A stretch of DNA of 11,043 nt from Methanosarcinales archaeon (GCA_025464275.1 JAODGR010000040.1:1-11043), one strand, 5' to 3'. Shown: positions 1-6,413, numbered from the stretch's first letter. Notes: generated by a model not told the origin, from the letters alone. Numbers and translations are program-made.

Positions 1-12
1 AATATTATATTT
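1..12 (+). promoter_or_regulatory. Possible TATA box for the HAD gene
   Basis: An A/T-only stretch (AATATTATATTT) sits about 35 bp before the ATG at 43. With the usual archaeal spacing of about 26 bp from the TATA centre, transcription would start near 33, giving a leader of about 10 nt. The window edge cuts off anything upstream, so a BRE cannot be judged. Confidence 0.35.
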
Positions 13-42
13 CCATATCCAAATTATAAGATAAGAGAGAGG

Positions 43-672
43 ATGAAACTCGAAACCGGTCTATTTGACATGGATGGTACCTTAATTGATTCGTCCGCGG
101 CGATTTTGAATTCCGTCAAGGAAGCGGCGAGGATAGCTGGATTGAGAATCCCAACAGATGAGGAGATAAAGAGAGCAATCCATCTGCCAAGTAAGCTCTC
201 TTTCAAGGTTTTATACCACGATAAAGAGCCCACAGAGTTCGATTCGCTATTCCGGCACTTCATGCAGGGTAAATACAGGTCACTGATAAAAGAGCTCCCG
301 GAAGCGAGTAGAACACTCAAATTACTGAAAGAGCGAGGGATAAAGATAGGAATAGTAACCACGAAGGATAGAGTCTCAGCAGAGGAAGCGATTAGTGCTT
401 TCCATCTCCACTGTGACGTGCTGCTCACCGCAGAAGATACAGTACGAACAAGACCGGACCCAGAACCTCTGCTCAAAGCGATAGAAGAGCTCGGCTCTAT
501 CCCCGCACGGACATTCTATTGCGGCGATACACCGCACGACATAATCCAGGGTAAAAGAGCCGGTGTAAAAACGATTGGATTATCTACCGGATTGTATTCC
601 AGGGAGGAACTGGAGGCAGAGAAGCCGGATTTCGTCTTTGATACGATTGAAGCAGTACTGACCATATTATAA
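43..672 (+). CDS. HAD-superfamily phosphatase (phosphoglycolate phosphatase/PPase-like)
   Basis: A 209-residue haloacid dehalogenase-fold hydrolase, predicted cytosolic, that should remove phosphate from a small metabolite through an aspartyl-phosphate intermediate. Motif I is FDMDGTLID at residues 8-16 (nucleophile D9, acid/base D11). Residues about 18-85 form a helical cap of the C1 type. Motif II is IVTTK around 104-108. Motif IV is CGDTPHDI at 160-167, with D162 and D166 as metal ligands. The motif III position, normally Lys in a KPxP context, reads TRPDPEP (R137). The layout resembles phosphoglycolate phosphatase or pyrophosphatase PpaX-type HADs, but substrate cannot be read from sequence. 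The ATG at 43 is the first sensible start; GAGAGAGG just before it is too close for an ideal ribosome site. The 3' end overlaps, on the opposite strand, the candidate microprotein at 584-739. Confidence 0.85.
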   Translation: MKLETGLFDMDGTLIDSSAAILNSVKEAARIAGLRIPTDEEIKRAIHLPSKLSFKVLYHDKEPTEFDSLFRHFMQGKYRSLIKELPEASRTLKLLKERGIKIGIVTTKDRVSAEEAISAFHLHCDVLLTAEDTVRTRPDPEPLLKAIEELGSIPARTFYCGDTPHDIIQGKRAGVKTIGLSTGLYSREELEAEKPDFVFDTIEAVLTIL

Positions 673-739
673 CAATCACGCCAACAATCATCATCGCAAT
701 CGCAATCACAGCAAGCACCGCAACCATCGAACCCGGCAT
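584..739 (-). CDS. Candidate 51-aa single-pass membrane microprotein, coupled to the DUF457 gene
   Basis: Read on the minus strand, an ATG at 739 opens 51 codons ending in TAG at 586-584. Residues 5-26 are almost purely hydrophobic (MVAVLAVIAIAMMIVGVIVI then IW), a convincing transmembrane helix. The tail is polar, with QRR followed by a proline-rich stretch (NPASLPPVPPW). The start lies 2 nt after the stop of the DUF457 gene. A strong GGAGGT site, made from the last codons of that gene, sits 5 nt upstream, which suggests translational coupling. The distal half lies antisense to the 3' end of the HAD gene. I recognise no family. Against it: short length, antisense overlap, and a partly repetitive DNA base (CGCAAT repeats on the plus strand). 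If real, it may be a partner of the neighbouring membrane protein. Confidence 0.5.
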   Translation of the reverse strand: MPGSMVAVLAVIAIAMMIVGVIVIIWSVLLQSYQRRNPASLPPVPPWNTIR

Positions 740-741
740 CT

Positions 742-1317
742 TTAACCTCCTATTCTATACTGGATGGTTTCATATATACGCTTGACGTTTATTGCTTCTC
801 TTATCCAGCCTTTACCCTCATATGCCGTTCTCAATATGAGACAAATTATAACCGCGATTATACCGATAATTAAAACCTCTTCATTCCCAATGCCGAACCA
901 GTCTCTGCTGTAATTGAAGATTCCGAGACCAAATCTATGAGTGGATATGGGCCACAGGAAAGCGTAGCCCGGATTGAATACAACTGCATCCTCGAATAGA
1001 TGCGCACCAAAACCGAGACTGGCAAAAGTGAACGAATCCACAAATTCAATGCCAGCAGGATGCAATATCAATGCCACTGCCATCGCATAAACAACCAACG
1101 CGGCTATATTATGGAAATCACCGTGTTTTACCGGGTTCCCTTCTGTCAATACCGCTAACCCGATCTTCTTCAATACCGCATCTGCAATCATATCAACATC
1201 CGGCGCATACGCACTCGCAACGATGATCCATGAGCGATCTCTCCCTGTGTACCTGTGATATCCCATCCCAGCTATTATTGCAATCGCGGTTGAATATATC
1301 CAGTGTTCGAATAGCAT
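742..1317 (-). CDS. Membrane-bound metal-dependent hydrolase-like protein (DUF457/YdjM type)
   Basis: A 191-residue protein with hydrophobic segments near residues 8-19, 70-88, 96-107 and 146-163, so an integral membrane protein. The conserved polar residues that suggest a metal site are H21, the PDVDMIAD block at 39-46, the KHGDFHN block at 64-70 and the AHLFEDAV block at 105-112. This D/H pattern, alternating with membrane helices, resembles the DUF457 family (YdjM/YbcI), annotated as putative inner-membrane metal-dependent hydrolases; no reaction is established for most members. The HRGxTHS-like block is changed here to KHGDFHN. The ATG at 1317 has a near-ideal ribosome site (GGAGGT, spacing 7). 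The final codons (Gly-Gly) double as the ribosome site for the microprotein just downstream, so the two probably form an operon. Confidence 0.7.
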   Translation of the reverse strand: MLFEHWIYSTAIAIIAGMGYHRYTGRDRSWIIVASAYAPDVDMIADAVLKKIGLAVLTEGNPVKHGDFHNIAALVVYAMAVALILHPAGIEFVDSFTFASLGFGAHLFEDAVVFNPGYAFLWPISTHRFGLGIFNYSRDWFGIGNEEVLIIGIIAVIICLILRTAYEGKGWIREAINVKRIYETIQYRIGG

Positions 1318-1324
1318 GTTACTT

Positions 1325-1330
1325 ACCTCC
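1325..1330 (-). promoter_or_regulatory. Strong ribosome binding site of the DUF457 gene
   Basis: The minus strand reads GGAGGT, with 7 nt to the ATG at 1317, a close match to the archaeal 16S anti-Shine-Dalgarno. It fixes the start of this gene. It contrasts with aroE across the intergenic region, which lacks such a site. Confidence 0.75.
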
Positions 1331-1384
1331 TACCTCTTAGCACCCCATACCCATAACCCATAGTTTAGTTAAATTACATGACCT

Positions 1385-1401
1385 ATCCTATAATTAAGGA
1401 T
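1385..1401 (+). promoter_or_regulatory. Probable aroE TATA box inside a small inverted repeat
   Basis: TATAATTAA at about 1389-1397 has its centre 26 bp before the A of the aroE ATG (1419), so transcription is expected to start at or within a base or two of the start codon. It is flanked by ATCCT (1385-1389) and AGGAT (1397-1401), a 5-bp inverted repeat. There is no GGAGG-type site before aroE, consistent with a leaderless mRNA. The intergenic region 1318-1418 also carries CCATA/CCCATA short repeats and must hold the divergent promoter of the DUF457 gene, which I cannot place firmly. Confidence 0.5.
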
Positions 1402-1418
1402 GGGTGTGGTAGTGGAAG

Positions 1419-2294
1419 ATGAAGAAGGTATACGGAGTTATAGGAGACCCGATAGAGCATAGTCTATCACCGGTCATGCACAATGCTGCTTTTGAGCATA
1501 TGGGGCTGGATGCTATTTATCTCGCATTTAGAGTGGTGGAACATGAGGTTGGTGATGCGATAAGGGGTGCAAAGAGTCTGGGCATTGCCGGACTCAATGT
1601 TACCATACCACTGAAGGAGCGAGTACTGGAGTTCGTAGATGCAGATGATGTCGCAGCTCGAATAGGGGCGGTAAATACGATCGATTTCAGTACCCGCACA
1701 GGTACGGGTACAGGTACACCTTCAGGCTACAATACCGATGGTATAGGCGCGTTAGCGGTCTTGAAGGAGCATACAGGAGAGCTAAGAGGTAAAGAGGTAT
1801 TGATTCTCGGAGCAGGAGGAGCAGCACGGGCTATAGCATTCTACCTCGATGCAGAAGGTGCAAGGTTAACAATAGCGAATCGAAATGAAGAAAGAGCCGC
1901 GCGGCTCGCCTCTTATCTCCATAATGCCACTCCCATCGGGTTGAATGCGGAACTGCTTAAGCGCCACATCAGAGATGCCGATATCCTGATAAATACCACA
2001 CCGGTGGGGATGTACCCCCATGAGGATGATACGCTGGTGAATGCCGAATTGATGCATCCTGAACTCGTAGTGTTCGATATTGTGTATAATCCGATGGAGA
2101 CGAAGTTAATGAAGGAGGCGAAGAAAGCGGGTGTGCATACGATAATAGGAGGAGTGAAGATGCTGGTATATCAGGGTGCCGCATCACTCAGGATATGGAC
2201 GGGCATGGAGCCACCGATAGGAGTAATGGAGGAGGCGGTCATAAGGGCTCTCTCATCTCGTACACGTACACGTACACGCACACGCAACTCTTGA
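1419..2294 (+). CDS. aroE: Shikimate 5-dehydrogenase
   Basis: A 291-residue NADP-dependent enzyme reducing 3-dehydroshikimate to shikimate in aromatic amino acid synthesis. The shikimate-binding SLS is at residues 15-17 and the catalytic Lys at 66 in NVTIPLK. Further substrate contacts lie in GAVNTI (83-88) and NTDG (105-108, D107). The NADP site is GAGGAARA at 131-138 with NRNEER at 154-159, a variant of the NRTxxR clamp. NTTPVGMYP is at 192-200 and the closing YQGA at 251-254. Two parts are unusual. A Thr-Gly repeat (residues 92-100) lengthens the hairpin just before NTDG, and the C-terminus ends in an Arg-Thr repeat (281-289); both come from hexamer DNA repeats. All catalytic residues are present, so the enzyme should be active. 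Convergent with purD, with 15 nt between stop codons. Confidence 0.96.
   Translation: MKKVYGVIGDPIEHSLSPVMHNAAFEHMGLDAIYLAFRVVEHEVGDAIRGAKSLGIAGLNVTIPLKERVLEFVDADDVAARIGAVNTIDFSTRTGTGTGTPSGYNTDGIGALAVLKEHTGELRGKEVLILGAGGAARAIAFYLDAEGARLTIANRNEERAARLASYLHNATPIGLNAELLKRHIRDADILINTTPVGMYPHEDDTLVNAELMHPELVVFDIVYNPMETKLMKEAKKAGVHTIIGGVKMLVYQGAASLRIWTGMEPPIGVMEEAVIRALSSRTRTRTRTRNS
1701..1718 (+). repeat. In-frame hexamer repeat (GGTACR)x3 in aroE
   Basis: Three consecutive hexamers GGTACG, GGTACA, GGTACA encode Gly-Thr pairs in the loop before the conserved NTDG motif. Related CCCGCACA sequence precedes it. Unit length of 6 keeps the frame, so copy-number change would lengthen or shorten the loop without breaking the enzyme. 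Confidence 0.8.
2259..2282 (+). repeat. Hexamer repeat (CGYACA)x4 at the aroE 3' end
   Basis: Three CGTACA units followed by CGCACA, then a degraded CGCAAC, encode Arg-Thr repeats forming the last dozen residues of AroE. The tail lies after the family's normal C-terminal helix and looks like repeat expansion into the gene end. Confidence 0.85.
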
Positions 2295-2309
2295 CTGCTT
2301 ATGCTTAGC

Positions 2310-3710
2310 TTAGCTCCTCAACTCCTTCATTCGCCTCACGCTTCGCGCTATATGATGTGATGCCCCTATATCCCACCGGTTCCACAGTGCTCCATCTATA
2401 TTCCTGATGCCATCGAGTGATATCGCCCTTGCATCCTCTATGCTCTCCCCTATGCCCACACTGCATACGGCTCTTGAACCGAGTGCGTACGTATTGCCAT
2501 CGCTCCTCAACTCCATAGAGCCTGGATATATCCGCAGGCTATCACCGTATCTCTCCTTCAGACGATATGCACCACTCAAATCCACCTTCCTGTCTCCGCT
2601 ATACCTCTCCCTGTAGCCACCATAGTCCATAGGCACCGCATACGTTACAACGGTCGCTTTCGGCTCGCATTCCACACTCGAGGGTGATAGATTGCCCTCT
2701 ATCAACCTGAAGCAAAGCTCCACCGGGTCGCTCTTCAGAACAGGCAGCACATTCAATATCTCCGGGTCCCCCGGGCGGCTGTTTATCTCCAGTATCTTCG
2801 CACCATCACGCGTATGCATGAACGCGACATAGAAAGGCATTCCCCTCAGTTCATCACCCCTATCGCCACCGCCCACCAGTGCATTGAATATCTTCTGTAC
2901 CATCCTCTCCTCCTCATCCCTGTCATGCCTCTCCATGAAGGGTAGCCAGTCCTTAGTATCCTTGTAAGAGCCCATACCTCCGGTATTCTGACCCATGTCG
3001 TAATCAAAAGCACGTTTATAATCGCGCGTATCCGGCACCGGTACGACCCTCCTGCCATCGCAAAACGCCTGGAAGCTGGATTCCTCACCCTTTAGCTTCT
3101 CCTCTACCACCACATCACTGCTCCTGAATATACTGATGAAATACTCATACAACTCCTCCCTGCTCCTGAAATGCTCACCCCAGACCCCCACTCCCTTACC
3201 CGCGGCGGGTTCGTCCGGCTTCAACGCCACTTCTGAGTCCAGCTCGTCAAGAAATTCCCAGAGCGCTCTCCTCAGCTCCTCGCTACCACGTTCGTATTCA
3301 CTCCGCCGGAAGACTTTAAATCTGGGATTCGCTTCAGGGCAGCATTCTGCGAGCATGAGCCGCTGTGAGACCTTACTGGCTTCTATTGCATATCGCTTCG
3401 TCGGGCATATCATCGCCACTCCCGTATCACGCTCCACCACGTCCCTGACACCCTCGATTATGGGCTTCTCCGGGCAGCAGATTCCAAAATCTATCTCATC
3501 CCGGTGGGCATCCACAAAATCGCGGATCCTTTGCACATCCAGGTCAGGGATCACCACATGTGCATCTGCATGCCTCAAATTATAGGGATTGCGCTGCCTG
3601 TCTGCAACGTAAAAGTGCACCTCGTAATCTCCGCTCCTGCTCAGTGCATCTATCATCCCGCATGCCCGCGAGCCATAAGAAATCACCAGTATTCCTACTC
3701 GTTCCGCCAT
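2310..3710 (-). CDS. purD: Phosphoribosylamine-glycine ligase-like ATP-grasp enzyme, divergent
   Basis: A 466-residue protein with the GAR synthetase layout, step 2 of purine synthesis: ATP + glycine + phosphoribosylamine to glycinamide ribonucleotide. The N-terminal domain (1-105) is followed by ATP-grasp (about 110-330) with VALKPDEPAAGKGV at 161-174, VVEEKLKGEESSF at 201-213, NTGGMG at 242-247 and the metal-binding EINSRPGDPE at 308-317. The C-terminal domain ends in RRMKELR, as I recall for methanogen PurD. Several signature positions differ from the family. The REHA-type motif near the N-terminus reads SYGSRACG (11-18), GPE reads CPE (79-81), PNTGGMG reads QNTGGMG, and RFGDPE reads RPGDPE. 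PurD is the best call, but a repurposed paralogue is possible; the window holds no other pur gene. No ribosome site precedes the ATG; the upstream TATA spacing predicts a leaderless mRNA. Confidence 0.75.
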   Translation of the reverse strand: MAERVGILVISYGSRACGMIDALSRSGDYEVHFYVADRQRNPYNLRHADAHVVIPDLDVQRIRDFVDAHRDEIDFGICCPEKPIIEGVRDVVERDTGVAMICPTKRYAIEASKVSQRLMLAECCPEANPRFKVFRRSEYERGSEELRRALWEFLDELDSEVALKPDEPAAGKGVGVWGEHFRSREELYEYFISIFRSSDVVVEEKLKGEESSFQAFCDGRRVVPVPDTRDYKRAFDYDMGQNTGGMGSYKDTKDWLPFMERHDRDEEERMVQKIFNALVGGGDRGDELRGMPFYVAFMHTRDGAKILEINSRPGDPEILNVLPVLKSDPVELCFRLIEGNLSPSSVECEPKATVVTYAVPMDYGGYRERYSGDRKVDLSGAYRLKERYGDSLRIYPGSMELRSDGNTYALGSRAVCSVGIGESIEDARAISLDGIRNIDGALWNRWDIGASHHIARSVRRMKELRS

Positions 3711-3729
3711 GTATTGGATGTAGGATGTA

Positions 3730-3744
3730 TTTTTATAATATAAG
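3730..3744. promoter_or_regulatory. Shared bidirectional TATA region, purD / prefoldin beta
   Basis: TTTTTATAATATAAG is A/T-rich and nearly palindromic (TTATAATATAA at 3733-3743), so it can act as a TATA box both ways. Its centre is about 28 bp from the purD ATG, implying a leaderless or near-leaderless purD transcript. For the prefoldin gene it predicts a start near 3764 and a leader of about 50 nt with a ribosome site. A second A/T stretch (GGATTAATTTAAG, 3771-3783) is an alternative for prefoldin. Confidence 0.5.
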
Positions 3745-3778
3745 TATAGAATAAGAATAGAAGTAGAAGAGGATTAAT

Positions 3779-3796
3779 TTAAGTAGGTTAAGTAGG
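3779..3796 (+). repeat. Tandem 9-mer TTAAGTAGG x2 in the prefoldin leader
   Basis: Two exact copies of TTAAGTAGG lie back to back just upstream of the GGAAGGAAGTGATG ribosome-site region of the prefoldin gene. The leader as a whole is a purine-rich, AAGTAG-like low-complexity tract. Confidence 0.7.
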
Positions 3797-3813
3797 AAGG
3801 AAGTGATGATGAG

Positions 3814-4206
3814 ATGAGTGGAAGTGGAGAGATACCCCCAATGGTGCAGAACCAGCTTGCGCAACTCCAGCAACTGAAACTCCAGCTGGAGACGGTGAGC
3901 AGGCAGAAGATGCAGGTCGAGGCTTTACTCCGTGATGCGGAGACAGCATTAAAGGAGCTGGATAAGCTCGATGAGGATTCCATTGTATACCGGACGGTGG
4001 GTGAGCTGATGATAAAAGAGGACAGGGTGAAGGTGAGAGAGGATTTATCGGAGAAGAAAGAGACCTACGACCTCCGGTTGAAGACCCTGGAGCGTCAGGA
4101 GGAGCGAGTGCAGAAGAAATATCAGCAGCTGATGGAGCAATTACGGGAGGCTTTAGGCGCTGCCGGCGCCGGTGCAGGTCCTTCCCCCACCACTATGGGT
4201 GCCTGA
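3814..4206 (+). CDS. pfdB: Prefoldin beta subunit
   Basis: A 130-residue subunit of the archaeal alpha2-beta4 prefoldin chaperone, which holds unfolded proteins in the cytosol and hands them to the thermosome. The pattern is typical. A first long coiled-coil helix (about 8-50) starts with IPPMVQNQLAQLQQLKLQLE. A beta hairpin follows at 56-70 (VYRTVGELMIKED), then a second helix (about 72-117) rich in Glu, Lys and Gln. The last 15 residues are a Gly/Ala/Pro tail (GAAGAGAGPSP) beyond the usual helix end, encoded by GCCGGCGCCGGTGC-like repetitive DNA. Several in-frame or near ATGs cluster at 3806-3816; the ATG at 3814 gives the usual family N-terminus, with GGAAGTGAT as ribosome site. It is followed by a 137-nt gap and a new promoter for rtcB, so it is probably a separate transcript. 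Confidence 0.95.
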   Translation: MSGSGEIPPMVQNQLAQLQQLKLQLETVSRQKMQVEALLRDAETALKELDKLDEDSIVYRTVGELMIKEDRVKVREDLSEKKETYDLRLKTLERQEERVQKKYQQLMEQLREALGAAGAGAGPSPTTMGA

Positions 4207-4223
4207 GACTTAATACTCCTCTA

Positions 4224-4256
4224 CCTTTGGCTATCTTGAGAGCCGCAATAGCAAGG
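4224..4256 (+). terminator. Possible hairpin after prefoldin beta
   Basis: CCTTTGGCTAT (4224-4234) can pair with ATAGCAAGG (4248-4256): nine pairs with a 2-nt bulge and a 13-nt loop. It lies 18 nt past the prefoldin stop. No T-run follows, so it is not a classical archaeal terminator and may instead protect the 3' end of the mRNA or be chance. Confidence 0.3.
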
Positions 4257-4262
4257 CGTATA

Positions 4263-4278
4263 CATATATACTTATATC
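4263..4278 (+). promoter_or_regulatory. TATA box region of rtcB
   Basis: CATATATACTTATATC offers two overlapping TATA-like centres (about 4266 and 4274), predicting transcription starts near 4292-4300 and a leader of about 45-50 nt. This is probably the main promoter of the rtcB-cmk-clc-fni-thpR run. Confidence 0.55.
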
Positions 4279-4279
4279 C

Positions 4280-4297
4280 TACTGTTCTTGTACAGTA
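4280..4297 (+). promoter_or_regulatory. Operator-like inverted repeat at the rtcB transcription start
   Basis: TACTGT and ACAGTA form a perfect 6-bp inverted repeat with a 6-nt spacer, starting directly after the TATA region and covering the predicted start. That position is classic for a repressor blocking polymerase recruitment, and the arm-spacer size suits a dimeric winged-helix regulator. As RNA the same bases could form only a short hairpin. Confidence 0.45.
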
Positions 4298-4306
4298 GCA
4301 GGTATC

Positions 4307-4333
4307 AAGTAAGAAGTAAGGAGTAAGGAGGTG
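4307..4333 (+). promoter_or_regulatory. Heptamer-repeat leader ending in a strong ribosome site, rtcB
   Basis: Three 7-mers AAGTAAG, AAGTAAG, GAGTAAG (4307-4327) run straight into GGAGGTG (4327-4333), a near-perfect Shine-Dalgarno with 10 nt to the ATG at 4344. The repeat units are themselves degenerate ribosome sites, so repeat number could change the leader length. Confidence 0.75.
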
Positions 4334-4343
4334 TTTCGATAGA

Positions 4344-5852
4344 ATGGAAATCCCACTGAAAGCAGTAAGGGCGGATGTATGGGAAGTGCCATCCTCGTAT
4401 AAGGATTACATGCGAGTGCCTGCGCGGATATACGCAGCGGAGGAGTTACTGGAGAAGATGAAGAGTGACCTCACGTTGCAGCAGGTACTCAATGTGGCTT
4501 CACTCCCGGGGATTGTGAAATACTCGCTGGTCATGCCGGATGGGCATCAGGGCTACGGCTTTCCAATTGGTGGTGTTGCAGCTACGGACTTTGATACGGG
4601 TGTCATATCCCCCGGCGGCGTGGGCTATGATATAAACTGTGGTGTGCGGCTCATTCGAACCAATCTGAAGGAGGAGGATGTGAGACCGCACCTGGCTGAG
4701 ATACTGGATGGCTTATTTGAGTATATACCCGCTGGTCTCGGGCTCTCGGGTAAAGTGAAACTGACACAGAGCCAGCTGGATGAGGTACTCATCGGCGGTT
4801 CCGAATGGTGCATCGAGAACGGATATGGATGGGAGGAGGATCTGGAGCGTACAGAGGAGGGAGGGCGACTGGAAGCGGCGAATCCAGCGAAGATAGATGA
4901 GAAATCCAGGAAACGGGGTGCACCACAGCTTGGCACACTCGGCTCTGGCAATCATTTCCTGGAGGTGGAGGTGGTGGACGAGATATTCGATGAGGAGCTT
5001 GCAGAGGCGTTCGGGATTGTGGAGCCAGGGCAGGTTACCGTCCTCATCCATACCGGAGGCAGGGGCTTCTCACATGGCGTATGCACATACTACCTCCGCA
5101 CGTTCGAGCGAGAGATGGCTAAAGACGCCACACTGGCGAGGATACTGAAGCTGGAGCGTGAGCTGGCTTGCGCTTACCTGAGCACGGATACGGGCATGGA
5201 TTACTTCCAGGCGATGTGCGCATGTGCAAATTACGCCTTCGCAAACCGTCAGCTTGCCACACACTGGGTGCGTAAGGTCTTTGAAGATGTAATGAACCGA
5301 AAAGCAGAGGAGATGGAGATACGACTGGTATATGACATCGCACACAACATAGCGAAGGAGGAGGAGCATATTGTGGATGGCAGGAGGATGAAATTGTGTG
5401 TACATCGTAAAGGTGCGACAAGAGCGTTCCCCGCAGGTGATGAGCGACTACCCAATGTTTATCGCGCAGTTGGTCAGCCGGTTCTTATCCCTGGCTCGAT
5501 GGGCACTCGCAGCTTCCTGGCGGTTGGGACGGACCTGGCGAAGGAGGAGACCTTCGGCAGCTGCGCTCATGGCTCAGGGCGTGAGATGAGCAGGACGGCG
5601 GCGATGCGGAAATACCGCGGTAGTGAGGTGAAGGAGGAGCTGACCAGACGGGGTATAATGGTGAAGGCACGTGAGCGGCGTAAGAAGGACGTGAGAAGGA
5701 AGCGGGGCATACCGTTTGACGTCTACGGAGAGCTTGCGGAAGAAGTCTCCGCGGCTTACAAGAACCCTGAGGTGGTGGTGCGGAGCTGTGAAGTCTCGGG
5801 CATAGCCAGGAAAGTTGCAGCCTTCCGACCCATAGGCGTGATAAAAGGGTGA
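4344..5852 (+). CDS. rtcB: tRNA-splicing / RNA-repair ligase RtcB
   Basis: A 502-residue GTP- and Mn2+-dependent ligase that joins RNA 2',3'-cyclic phosphate (via 3'-phosphate) to 5'-OH ends. In archaea it seals tRNA exons and can repair broken RNA. All active-site blocks are present in order: PDGHQGYGFPIGG (65-77), GYDINCG with metal ligands D96 and C99, GSGNHF with H204, HTGGRG with H236, YDIAHN with H334, and AHGSGREMSR with H409. By family comparison H409 is the guanylylated histidine. Length matches intein-free archaeal homologues (about 480), and no intein interrupts the usual insertion points. HTGGRG replaces the common HSGSRG. No Archease gene, the usual cofactor, is in the window. 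First gene of the same-strand run; cmk begins 30 nt after its stop. Confidence 0.97.
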   Translation: MEIPLKAVRADVWEVPSSYKDYMRVPARIYAAEELLEKMKSDLTLQQVLNVASLPGIVKYSLVMPDGHQGYGFPIGGVAATDFDTGVISPGGVGYDINCGVRLIRTNLKEEDVRPHLAEILDGLFEYIPAGLGLSGKVKLTQSQLDEVLIGGSEWCIENGYGWEEDLERTEEGGRLEAANPAKIDEKSRKRGAPQLGTLGSGNHFLEVEVVDEIFDEELAEAFGIVEPGQVTVLIHTGGRGFSHGVCTYYLRTFEREMAKDATLARILKLERELACAYLSTDTGMDYFQAMCACANYAFANRQLATHWVRKVFEDVMNRKAEEMEIRLVYDIAHNIAKEEEHIVDGRRMKLCVHRKGATRAFPAGDERLPNVYRAVGQPVLIPGSMGTRSFLAVGTDLAKEETFGSCAHGSGREMSRTAAMRKYRGSEVKEELTRRGIMVKARERRKKDVRRKRGIPFDVYGELAEEVSAAYKNPEVVVRSCEVSGIARKVAAFRPIGVIKG

Positions 5853-5882
5853 TAAAAATCATCCGTCATCTCCATCTGAGTC

Positions 5883-6413
5883 ATGCGAATAACGATAAGC
5901 GGGCTCCCCGGTAGCGGCACTACCACGGTAGCACAGCTGTTAGCGGAGGATTTATCAATGGAGCTGATTTCTGCTGGTGAGATGTTCAGACGGCTGGCGA
6001 GGGATAATAAACAGCAACTTGAGCAGTTCAGTAGATTGGCGGAGTCTAAATCCGATTTTGACCGCTGGATAGATGCTAAACAGGAAGAGGAGGCGAAGAA
6101 GAGGGGGAATGTGATTGTAGAGGGCAGATTGTCGGGCTTCTTCGTTCGCGATGCTGACCTGAAGATATGGTTGAAGGCGCCTGAGGAAGTGAGAGCGCGA
6201 AGAATCGCCTCGCGTGAGCATATCACCTATGAAGCAGCTCTATCCGGGATGAGGGAACGCGAACGTTCAGAACGTACGAGGTACAGGCGATATTATGGGA
6301 TAGACCTGGATGACCTCTCAGGTTATGACCTGGTAATAGATTCTTCAAGGTGGAGGGAGCGTGATATCGTAGCGCTGATAGTAATGGCGAAGGGGCGTGT
6401 GAAGGAGAGGTGA
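5883..6413 (+). CDS. cmk: Cytidylate (CMP) kinase, archaeal type
   Basis: A 176-residue P-loop kinase that phosphorylates CMP/dCMP to the diphosphate using ATP, in cytosolic pyrimidine nucleotide supply. The P-loop is GLPGSGTTTVA (7-17); the usual Walker Lys is Thr here, which as I recall is common in archaeal CMP kinases. ISAGEMFRRLA (29-39) is the typical family block after the P-loop. NVIVEGRLSGFF (76-87) is the second strong family signature, with the Arg-rich LID region at 104-136 (RARRIASRE, RERERSERTRYRR). The start codon lacks a clear ribosome site, so it may depend on upstream translation of rtcB. Its stop overlaps the GTG start of clc (GTGA), implying translational coupling. Confidence 0.92.
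   Translation: MRITISGLPGSGTTTVAQLLAEDLSMELISAGEMFRRLARDNKQQLEQFSRLAESKSDFDRWIDAKQEEEAKKRGNVIVEGRLSGFFVRDADLKIWLKAPEEVRARRIASREHITYEAALSGMRERERSERTRYRRYYGIDLDDLSGYDLVIDSSRWRERDIVALIVMAKGRVKER

Noticed and set aside
3136..3585. Open frame of 149 codons on the plus strand inside purD
   Set aside because: It is antisense to recognisable PurD ATP-grasp sequence, has Ser-rich low-quality translation and no ribosome site.
4344..5852. Possible intein in rtcB, often found in archaeal RtcB
   Set aside because: All RtcB motifs are continuous and the length is near that of intein-free proteins.
5901..5933. Missing Walker A lysine in cmk taken as a sign of inactivation
   Set aside because: GSGTTT in place of GSGKTT is, as I recall, common in archaeal CMP kinases, and the rest of the protein is intact.
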